From positions 1 through 19,652 of the forward strand of contig JAITXS010000082.1 in the NCBI GenBank assembly GCA_031284645.1: DNA of 19,652 bases, read 5' to 3'. Both the position numbers and the translations under genes were made by a program. This document shows, in pieces, positions 14,350 through 19,652 of the stretch (positions are counted from its first letter, which is position 1; each line of letters begins with the position of its first letter). Origin of the DNA: Spirochaetaceae bacterium (GTDB taxonomy: Bacteria > Spirochaetota > Spirochaetia > Treponematales > Breznakiellaceae). The notes below the pieces were generated by a model. That model searched no databases. It worked only from the letters and a program-made list of their open reading frames with translations, and had not been told where the DNA came from.

Positions 14350-15990
14350 ATGAATAAAAAACAGACAACGATAATAACCGTATTATCCCTGGTGATTATA
14401 CTGTTGATATTACTGATAAGCGTCCGCTTGTGGTTCAGGGTGGATATGAGTAAAAATAAATCCTGGACGATTTCCCGTGTTTCAAAAAATCTGGCGCTCG
14501 AAATCCCCGATCAAGTGCGTATCACCTATTTTGTCAGTGATAAATTAAAAAAACTATACAGCTTTCCTTCTGAAATCGAAGACCTTATCAACGAGTATGT
14601 CTCATATTCCGGCGGTAAAATAAATTTTGTCGAGCGGGATCCTTCAAAAGATAATCTTGATCAAAAAATGCAGGAGCTTGGTTTTCCCGCCCAACAAGTA
14701 AGGGCAACGGAAAAAGATCAGGCATCTTTTATCAATGTATACTCCGGTATACTGATTGAATATGAAAACCGTTCCGAGGCTCTGCCCTTTGTCTTTCGTA
14801 TGGATACGCTTGAATATGATTTAACCAGCAGGATACGCGCTCTTGTCCGCGAGAAAGAAAAAACAATCGGTCTTATTATCGGAGATGCGTTAAAAACAGT
14901 AGACCGTGAATACCGCTACATGGAACGTTATCTTTCATTAGCCGGATATAAAATCCGATCCATCCCGATTGACGGCATGATACCGGAAAATCTCACCGGC
15001 CTTTTTGTGATTGGCGGTACGGAAACCCTCGATGATTGGATGCTCTATCAGATAGATCGTTTTATTCAAACAGGCGGCAAAATTTATTTTGCGCTGAACA
15101 GCGTTGATATTAATATAAACTACGAGTTTTCAGCAAAAGAGGCCCAAGACAAGGGGATTTTAGCCATGCTTGCCTCTTATGGCGTTTCAGTAGAACAGAC
15201 TCTGGTACTTGACCAGTCCGCCCTGCCCATCCCGCAGCCTTCAAGCATGAGCGGCGGACTTCAAATTATCAGTCTTGCGCCTTATCCGTTTTATGTCCAC
15301 ATCCTTTCGCAAAACAGCAATCCTGATCATCCGATAACATCACGTTTTGCCGGAGCCGACCTGTACTGGGCTAATCCGCTTGAATTGAACGCGCCTGAAA
15401 ATGTCGAGGCCGTGCCGCTGTTTACCACAAGCGAACGTGCCTGGCTTGAAACAAAAGATTTTGCCGTTGACCCGCAGCAGTCGTTTTTATTTGCCAATGA
15501 GGCCGAACAGACACGGGGTGTAAAGATTCTTGCCGCCGCGCTGAGCGGGAAATTTCCCTCGTATTGGAAGGATAAACCCGCGCCCGTGCGGGAAGGCTCC
15601 GATGAAGATCTGCCGGCTATGCCGGAAGCCGCTTCGGAAGCCCGGATTGTTGTTGTCGGCAATGCCGGTTCAGCTTTTGATTTTTCTATGGGGAATATTG
15701 ATTTTATAAATAATAATTTTGCCGGAGAGCAGCCGAACCTTGAATTTCTTGCACAAACAGCGGACTGGCTTGGTAATGATGATGATATTATTTCAATTCG
15801 GAACAGGGCACCGCTTACCGGAAGGCTTGATAAAATTATTGATCCTGAGGAGAGATTTGCCGCTTATGCGCTTGCGCGGATATTTTGCACGGTCATTATG
15901 CCGCTTGCGGTCTTGATATTCGGCATAGGCTTTGCGTACAGACGGAAAAAACAATCCCGGGCAAACAAGGAGTCCGTTTATGATCTTTAA
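14350..15990 (+). CDS. GldG-like ABC auxiliary protein
   Basis: This 546-residue membrane-anchored protein has one N-terminal transmembrane segment (about residues 7-27), a large extracytoplasmic region and a C-terminal transmembrane segment (about 512-532) ending in a short basic tail. The layout, together with the ITYFVSDKLKKLYSFPSEIEDL-type start of the soluble domain (about 57-78) and the TIGLIIGDALKTVDREYRYM block (about 175), matches the GldG/ABC-type auxiliary family. These proteins act beside GldA and GldF as extracytoplasmic parts of the transporter. AGGAG is spaced six bases from the ATG. The last 11 bases overlap the next gene, suggesting coupling. Function beyond transporter assembly is not known. 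Confidence 0.87.
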   Translation: MNKKQTTIITVLSLVIILLILLISVRLWFRVDMSKNKSWTISRVSKNLALEIPDQVRITYFVSDKLKKLYSFPSEIEDLINEYVSYSGGKINFVERDPSKDNLDQKMQELGFPAQQVRATEKDQASFINVYSGILIEYENRSEALPFVFRMDTLEYDLTSRIRALVREKEKTIGLIIGDALKTVDREYRYMERYLSLAGYKIRSIPIDGMIPENLTGLFVIGGTETLDDWMLYQIDRFIQTGGKIYFALNSVDININYEFSAKEAQDKGILAMLASYGVSVEQTLVLDQSALPIPQPSSMSGGLQIISLAPYPFYVHILSQNSNPDHPITSRFAGADLYWANPLELNAPENVEAVPLFTTSERAWLETKDFAVDPQQSFLFANEAEQTRGVKILAAALSGKFPSYWKDKPAPVREGSDEDLPAMPEAASEARIVVVGNAGSAFDFSMGNIDFINNNFAGEQPNLEFLAQTADWLGNDDDIISIRNRAPLTGRLDKIIDPEERFAAYALARIFCTVIMPLAVLIFGIGFAYRRKKQSRANKESVYDL

Positions 15991-16969
15991 AAAAAAGCTT
16001 TTCCTGCTCTCGTTTCTGGCCGGAGCGCTTGTTATCATCTATGCCCTGACCTTCCTCTTGTCAAATGAAAACCGCGTTTCACGCTCGTCCCGATGGTCTG
16101 CGCTTGACGCGAAAGCGGCAGACAGCGCGGACACAATACAAATCACGGGAACTGATGCGATCAGCTTGGTAAAAATAAACGCTGAATGGTTCGTCAAATA
16201 TGAGGAAAACAATTTTCCGGCCCGCCGGTCAAAAATTGATGATCTTTTAAGCGCTTTAACACGCGTTGCCCCCTATCCTGTCCGCTCAAGTTCTTCGTCT
16301 TCCTATCAAAAATTCGGGCTTGATGAGGAGTCGGCAGACCGTATTCTTGTTCAGGAAGGTCAGCTCACACTTCTTGAGCTTTATCTGGGTAATGCGGATG
16401 CGGCAGGCAAAGAAATTTTTCTTCGAAGCGGCGGCGGGGAAGTGCGCTCGGGAGAAGATATCTTTTCCGGATTTTTAGCGGGGAGCCGGAGTGCATGGTA
16501 CGACACAAGGCTTTTCCCGGATCATGATAAAACGGGGCTTACTGTGGATGCTGTTCAGCGCTTCCGCGTTATACCACCTACCGGAGCTTCGGACGGAGAT
16601 GCTTCGGCCTTCCCTGCAACTACGCCTTACAGCCTTGTCCGCTCGGAAGAATCGTGGAAATTTGACGGCAGTGATGAAAATATTGATGCCCCAACGGTCA
16701 ATGCCGCAATCCGTTTTATACTCGACTGCGGGGGAGATGATATTATCTCGTGTTTTGATCCTTCTGATCCTGATTTTTCGGAAAAGAACAACGCGGCAGC
16801 GCGGATCATTCTTGAAACAGGAGACGGCTCAAATCGCGTTATCACACTTGGAGAAAAAGTTAACGACAAGTATAGTGCCGCGGTCACCGGATCAAAATAT
16901 ATCTACAGCTTGGCAGACTGGACTCTCGCGCGCCTGTGGCGTGATAAAAACGACTATCTGGCAAAATAA
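15980..16969 (+). CDS. DUF4340 domain-containing membrane-anchored protein
   Basis: This 329-residue protein starts at the ATG at 15980, which follows AAGGAG and overlaps the gldG-like stop by 11 bases. A longer in-frame start at 15932 would lie deep in the upstream gene and lacks support. It has one N-terminal transmembrane segment (about residues 7-27) with basic residues in front, then an extracytoplasmic domain. The blocks AEWFVKYEENNFPARRSKID, SYQKFGLDEESADRI and RSAWYDTRLFP are typical of DUF4340. Genes of this family routinely follow gldG-like genes in spirochaetes and Bacteroidetes, implying that it belongs to the same transport complex. No biochemical activity is known to me. Confidence 0.87.
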   Translation: MIFKKKLFLLSFLAGALVIIYALTFLLSNENRVSRSSRWSALDAKAADSADTIQITGTDAISLVKINAEWFVKYEENNFPARRSKIDDLLSALTRVAPYPVRSSSSSSYQKFGLDEESADRILVQEGQLTLLELYLGNADAAGKEIFLRSGGGEVRSGEDIFSGFLAGSRSAWYDTRLFPDHDKTGLTVDAVQRFRVIPPTGASDGDASAFPATTPYSLVRSEESWKFDGSDENIDAPTVNAAIRFILDCGGDDIISCFDPSDPDFSEKNNAAARIILETGDGSNRVITLGEKVNDKYSAAVTGSKYIYSLADWTLARLWRDKNDYLAK

Positions 16970-17006
16970 GATGTATTAAAAAAAAGGACAGAAACGGAAT
17001 CCGCTT

Positions 17007-17885
17007 ATGGAACGCAGTGAACTTTTACGCAGGATAAATACCTTTCCTCTTGCCGCGGACCAGCTTGTCCGTGACTTGTTTGCCGGGGATTTTCGTTCCG
17101 TATTCCGTGGTAAAGGTATTGAATTTGATGAGGTGCGGCTTTACGAGCAGGGGGACGATATCCGCTCAGTTGACTGGAATGTAAGTGCCCGCTACGGTAA
17201 ACCCTACGTTAAATTATATCGTGAAGAACGGGAACTTTCTGTTTTTCTGGTGCTTGATTCTTCAGCCTCAATGTTTGTCGGCAGTGAGGCGAAACACACG
17301 CCATGCCGTTTTGATCAGGCGCTTCTTGTCGCGGCATTAATCGCTTTTTCCGCAGAGCGCTCAAGTCAGAGGCTTGGCGCGATTTTTTTTGATAACGAAA
17401 CGCGGAGTATTTTTAAACCGAACAAGGGCAGGCCGCATATTATGGCCTTTATTTCGGCAGCATTGCGGGCAAAACCAAAAGAGAGCGGAACAAACTTGGC
17501 TTTGGCGATATCCGGTGCCGGACGGCTGCTGAAACGGCGAAGTATCGTGGTGCTTATTTCGGATTTTTTAAGTGTGGGCTGGGAAACTGAGCTGGGGCGG
17601 CTTGCCAAAAAACATGACTGTATTGCCTGCCGTATACACGATCCTTTAGATGTAAACTTTCCCAATGTTGGCCTTATCTCTATTGAAGATCCTGAAACAG
17701 GAAAAAGGATCGCGGCAGATGCCGGTTCCGCATCGTTTCGGAGTGCCTGGACAGAGCAAAACGCGGAACGAGCCGTGCTCTGGTCGAATATCTGCAAACG
17801 CGCCGGAGCCTCTCAACTTGAGCTTTCCACCAGCCAAGATGCGTTTACCGTGATAAAAGGATTCTTCGGCGCACGGAAAAGGTAA
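17007..17885 (+). CDS. DUF58 domain-containing protein (VWA-like)
   Basis: This 292-residue soluble protein carries the DUF58 signature: FRGKGIEFDEVRLYEQGDDI (33-52), then SVDWNVSARYGKPYVKLYREE. These run into a von Willebrand A-like fold with the metal-site motif LDSSASMF and a later VLISDFLS strand. DUF58 proteins normally accompany a MoxR-type AAA+ ATPase and BatA/B-like VWA membrane proteins, and are thought to assist maturation or assembly of envelope or metal-dependent complexes. Here it follows the DUF4340 gene by 37 bp, with no MoxR or Bat gene in the window on either side; the operon ends against a convergent regulator gene. A weak GGA-type ribosome site precedes the ATG. The domain call is secure and the role is inferred. 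Confidence 0.9.
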   Translation: MERSELLRRINTFPLAADQLVRDLFAGDFRSVFRGKGIEFDEVRLYEQGDDIRSVDWNVSARYGKPYVKLYREERELSVFLVLDSSASMFVGSEAKHTPCRFDQALLVAALIAFSAERSSQRLGAIFFDNETRSIFKPNKGRPHIMAFISAALRAKPKESGTNLALAISGAGRLLKRRSIVVLISDFLSVGWETELGRLAKKHDCIACRIHDPLDVNFPNVGLISIEDPETGKRIAADAGSASFRSAWTEQNAERAVLWSNICKRAGASQLELSTSQDAFTVIKGFFGARKR

Positions 17886-17925
17886 TCGTGCAAGGCTTGG
17901 CGTTCAGGAACTATCAAAAATCCCG

Positions 17926-18273
17926 TTATCCTACGTGGCCCCCTTGGCCTTTTGTGCATTCTGTACGCCTGAGTTCAAGTTTAATAGTTTCAAGCGTTTT
18001 TACCAGTTCTTTTTCGATAATGTGGTCAACAAGAGTCAAAGAGCTGTCATCCAAAGACTTTTCGTCTGATGTATAAAACAAAACAGAAGCAGAAACATTA
18101 AGAATTCGGGTAAACTTTTCCAATAATTCAGCAGAAACAAAGCTTGCGCCTGTTTCGATCGTGCTGAGATGTTTTGGTGTAATATCCGCTTTTTCAGATA
18201 ATTGCTCTTGAGATAAGCACCTTTGCTTCCGGTAGTATCTTAAATTTTCTCCAAAAATTATTTTTATCCTCAT
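17926..18273 (-). CDS. XRE-family HTH regulator
   Basis: This 115-residue DNA-binding protein has a classic XRE helix-turn-helix over residues 8-65 (FGENLRYYRKQRCLSQEQLS, EKADITPKHLSTIETG, then SAELLEKFTRILNVSASVLF). A charged helical tail with EKELVKTLETIKLELRR follows and may mediate dimerisation. No Shine-Dalgarno lies before the ATG. It converges on the DUF58 gene (40-bp gap, no clear terminator) and is divergent from the putative ncRNA promoter at 18365, with an inverted repeat (18291-18330) between. It could therefore regulate itself, the RNA, or both. No toxin or phage gene lies beside it. Confidence 0.87.
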   Translation of the reverse strand: MRIKIIFGENLRYYRKQRCLSQEQLSEKADITPKHLSTIETGASFVSAELLEKFTRILNVSASVLFYTSDEKSLDDSSLTLVDHIIEKELVKTLETIKLELRRTECTKGQGGHVG

Positions 18274-18290
18274 AATTTAAAATAATTTCG

Positions 18291-18330
18291 AATTCCCTGT
18301 ATCTAAACAACCATACAAAATACAGGAATT
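18291..18330. promoter_or_regulatory. Imperfect inverted repeat upstream of the XRE gene
   Basis: AATTCCCTGTAT (18291-18302) and ATACAGGAATT (18320-18330) are inverted copies differing by one extra C, separated by 17 bases. The pair sits 18 bases before the XRE start codon, between it and the rightward promoter at 18365. It could be an operator for the adjacent regulator or a hairpin in its leader. Confidence 0.45.
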
Positions 18331-18364
18331 ACCAATATTCATTACATTTGAAGTTATTTTTCTA

Positions 18365-18393
18365 TTGACATCATTACTTTTAAGGTGTAATAT
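18365..18393 (+). promoter_or_regulatory. Strong predicted sigma-70-type promoter
   Basis: Perfect TTGACA (18365-18370), an ideal 17-base spacer and TAATAT (18388-18393) make this the best promoter match seen in the window. It lies in AT-rich DNA, and transcription would begin near 18400. It is not followed by a sizeable reading frame, only by ATG CCT CTG CCT GTA TGG TAA (18421-18441). Confidence 0.7.
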
Positions 18394-18399
18394 ATAGTA

Positions 18400-18545
18400 T
18401 ATTATAACTTTAAAGGAGCAATGCCTCTGCCTGTATGGTAAATCCTATAGACCGGAATTGAGTTCTTACGAAAAAATATACAACGCTCGGGCCCGTATCC
18501 TCCTAAAGGCGGCATGGGTAAATGGCGTTATTTTCCAGGAGCTAA
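18400..18545 (+). ncRNA. Candidate structured small RNA (6S-like possible)
   Basis: This stretch of about 145 bases follows the strong promoter at 18365 and has mixed composition unlike the AT-rich DNA before it and the G-rich repeats after it. AUGCC (18421-18425) and GCCU (18429-18432) can pair with GGCAU (18511-18515) and AGGC (18507-18510), making a closing helix with a 3-base bulge. The competing pairing AAUGCC (18420-18425) with GGCGUU (18524-18529) is also possible. A GGGCCC palindrome lies inside. The GGCGGCAU block near the 3' side resembles the conserved GCGGCA of 6S RNA as I remember it. The size is close to but shorter than typical 6S. No terminator T-run is visible, so the 3' end is a guess. 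Confidence 0.45.
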
Positions 18546-18568
18546 AATAATACCCAAAACCCTAAGTA

Positions 18569-18628
18569 GGGGTAGTAGGGTATGGGGTATTGGAGAGATC
18601 AGGCATCTTTACCGCATACCCCGAAGCA
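18569..18628. repeat. G-rich dispersed repeat, copy 1
   Basis: About 60 bases with the order GGGTAGTAGGG, TATGGGGTATTG, CATCTTTACC, TACCCCGAAGCA. The same blocks in the same order recur at 18861-18925 with substitutions and small gaps. No coding potential or transposase is associated. Confidence 0.6.
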
Positions 18629-18652
18629 GGGGGAAAGGGGTCTAAGAAGAAT

Positions 18653-18685
18653 TTCACCACGAAGGACACGAGGGGCACAAAGGTG
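18653..18685. repeat. CACCACGAAGGACACGA-type dispersed repeat
   Basis: The text TTCACCACGAAGGACACGAG followed by GGGCACAAAGGTG is of a kind I recall as scattered non-coding repeat in various bacterial genomes. A partial inverted counterpart (GTCCTTCG at 18740-18747 against CGAAGGAC at 18660-18667) could form a long-range hairpin. Bases 18686-18780 otherwise show nothing recognisable. Confidence 0.4.
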
Positions 18686-18780
18686 AATAGGAAAAAATCA
18701 TGGGACTACCCGTTTTATTCCATTTCTCTCCCCCTTTCCGTCCTTCGTATCCTTTGAGCTTATTAAATCTCATATAAATT

Positions 18781-18855
18781 GTGGGGCAAGTTTAGAGCAA
18801 GGGGCAGGGGTTCAGAGTAGAGGTTGTCTTATAAAACCAAGACCCTATACCCCGA
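18781..18855. repeat. G-rich dispersed repeat, inverted partner of 12238-12301
   Basis: GTGGGGCAAGTTTAGAGCAA, then GGGGCAGGGGTTC, a TATAAAA run and CCAAGACCCTATACCCC match the minus strand of 12238-12301 in block order with moderate divergence. The CAAGACCCTATACCC block recurs again at 18972-18985. The two long copies lie about 6.5 kb apart on opposite strands. Confidence 0.5.
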
Positions 18856-18860
18856 AGCAA

Positions 18861-18925
18861 GGGTAGCAGGGTTCGGGGTATGGGGTATTGAAATGATTAG
18901 ACATCTTTACCCCCTACCCGAAGCA
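18861..18925. repeat. G-rich dispersed repeat, copy 2, with G-quadruplex motif
   Basis: This diverged direct copy of 18569-18628 contains four G-runs: 18861-18863, 18869-18871, 18875-18878 and 18882-18885. The loops are 5, 3 and 3 bases, which fits the canonical quadruplex pattern on the plus strand. Copy 1 has only three such runs. A further three runs of GGGG lie at 18942-18957. Confidence 0.6.
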
Positions 18926-19020
18926 AAGGTTTAGAAGAGTTGGGGATGGGGTAGGGGATTACTGGTAAAATCAAGACCCTATACCCATTACCCAAGACCC
19001 TAATAAGCAAGGAGGAGAAT

Positions 19021-19503
19021 ATGAGGATAAGAATCGGTTTATTGGCAGCCTTGATGCTGACAATAGCGGGCATGAGTGTGGGCGCCTGGGGGCAGGAAGC
19101 CGGAGAGATTAATGCGGGGGCCCTGTTGGAAGGGGCAATGGGAACACGTAAGGGCATAAGTATGGCCGGTGGCATAATCGGGGGATACGGAGTCACGGAT
19201 AATCTGAGTATCGGGATAAAAGCAGATTACGGGCATGACTTTAGCGATCTCGGACTGCTTGAGGTTCTGGGATACGGGAGATATTACCTGCCGTTAGGCG
19301 TAGAAGTCTGTCGTCTGTGGGCACAGATGGGGACGGGAGTGATTGTGCTCATGGAGGGGGGAAAAGAGGCGGTAGGGAGCGTGATGGTAGACATGGAGAT
19401 AGGGGTTAGATTTTCCGTGGGGTCATTTTACGGGGAGCCGTACATCCGTTTCGGCTATCCGGTACTCGTTGGTGTCGGTGCTGTTTTCGGTTACAGATTC
19501 TAG
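19021..19503 (+). CDS. Small outer-membrane beta-barrel-like protein
   Basis: This 160-residue exported protein has a signal peptide at about residues 1-25 (cleavage near AWG/QEAG). The mature ~135 residues show alternating hydrophobic/Gly-rich strands separated by short turns and end in Phe (FGYRF), the usual C-terminal signature of outer-membrane barrels. The size suggests an eight-stranded barrel. I do not recognise the family. AAGGAGGAG before the ATG is a strong ribosome site. Codon use leans to GGG, ATA and CGG and the gene is G-richer than its neighbours, consistent with the G-rich repeats that directly precede it. This may indicate a mobile or recently acquired block. No clear promoter lies in the upstream repeats. 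It is probably coupled to the gene starting ten bases after its stop. Confidence 0.72.
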   Translation: MRIRIGLLAALMLTIAGMSVGAWGQEAGEINAGALLEGAMGTRKGISMAGGIIGGYGVTDNLSIGIKADYGHDFSDLGLLEVLGYGRYYLPLGVEVCRLWAQMGTGVIVLMEGGKEAVGSVMVDMEIGVRFSVGSFYGEPYIRFGYPVLVGVGAVFGYRF

Positions 19504-19512
19504 GAAAGCAAG

Positions 19513-19652
19513 ATGGAAAAAATAAAGAAAAACAAACGGGGGCTTAAAGCGGGACTTGTGCTTGCTGTACTGGGAGTCCTGATTATATTACTGCTTCCCC
19601 TGCGGTGTAACAATTGTTCACCGGAAAGCGGAAGGGCTGATAGTGTAGAGGG
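19513..19652 (+). CDS. Partial gene: membrane-anchored or exported protein, N-terminus only
   Basis: A reading frame opens at ATG 19513, ten bases after the stop of the small barrel gene, and runs off the window after 46 codons. The product begins with a basic stretch (KIKKNKRGLK), followed by a hydrophobic segment at about residues 13-30 (GLVLAVLGVLIILLLPL) and then RCNNCSPESG. This is either a signal anchor or, less likely, a lipoprotein signal with Cys32 or Cys35. GGAAAG lies about eight bases upstream of the ATG. The close spacing suggests an operon with the barrel protein. The remainder and the function are not visible. Confidence 0.6.
   Translation, partial: MEKIKKNKRGLKAGLVLAVLGVLIILLLPLRCNNCSPESGRADSVE

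Noticed and set aside
17888..18076. GTG-started frame after the DUF58 gene, with GGAAAAGG upstream, that might be the truncated next gene of the operon
   Set aside because: It lies mostly antisense to the well-supported XRE gene and its translation shows no recognisable domain.
18421..18441. Six-codon frame ATG...TAA with AAGGAG upstream after the strong promoter
   Set aside because: It is very short and coincides with the 5' arm of the proposed RNA helix; a leader peptide cannot be excluded but nothing supports it.
18545..19012. Possible CRISPR array in the repeat field
   Set aside because: Repeats are irregular in length, diverged and unevenly spaced, with no constant repeat/spacer pattern and no cas genes.
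18897..19196. Open frame of 99 codons on the minus strand overlapping the repeats and the start of the small barrel gene
   Set aside because: Its Pro/Ile-rich product is the antisense of G-rich repeat DNA and of a gene with signal peptide and strong ribosome site.

Overview
The window looks like part of a spirochaete chromosome, most likely from the Treponema lineage. This is inferred from gene content and not from a marker gene. The clues are a V-type ATPase subunit set, a PorV/UPF0164-like outer-membrane barrel, an OmpA-type domain with a GHAN variant that I associate with spirochaetes, a loose lipobox, and a GldA-GldF-GldG-DUF4340-DUF58 cluster. Base composition is moderate, and the two larger gene-free stretches carry G-rich dispersed repeats.

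Layout. Positions 12-617 (+) encode a purine-type phosphoribosyltransferase, which ends at a long hairpin (624-670). That hairpin also faces the end of a leftward block running from 5046 to 704: secG, a PtsN-like PTS IIA protein, a short stalk-like coiled coil, and V-ATPase subunits C and I. These genes are packed with overlaps or very short gaps. Upstream, also leftward, are leuC-leuD-aat (7682-5144), an OmpA-type periplasmic or outer-membrane protein with FlgD-like repeats (9585-7729), and a PorV/UPF0164-like barrel (10741-9692).

Positions 10911-12109 hold a divergent pair: a small XRE-family regulator (leftward) and a proline/threonine-rich lipoprotein (rightward). Two 18-bp palindromes with the same half-sites, ATACGA-N6-TCGTAT, lie one on each predicted transcription start. 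This is the best-supported regulatory circuit in the window.

A 421-bp gap (12110-12530) holds a 12-bp inverted repeat, an inverted copy of a repeat also found near 18.8 kb, and a GC-rich segment. A five-gene rightward operon follows (12531-17885): ABC ATPase, ABC-2 permease, GldG-like auxiliary protein, DUF4340 protein and DUF58 protein.

After a convergent XRE regulator (17926-18273) comes a 747-bp gene-free stretch. It begins with a near-consensus promoter (TTGACA-N17-TAATAT) reading into a likely structured RNA (about 18400-18545), possibly 6S-like. G-rich repeats follow, some with G-quadruplex potential. The window ends with a small outer-membrane-type protein (19021-19503) and the start of a membrane-anchored protein that runs off the end.

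The most original candidates are the paired-operator circuit, the putative ncRNA with an XRE gene divergent to it, and the mosaic G-rich repeat family.
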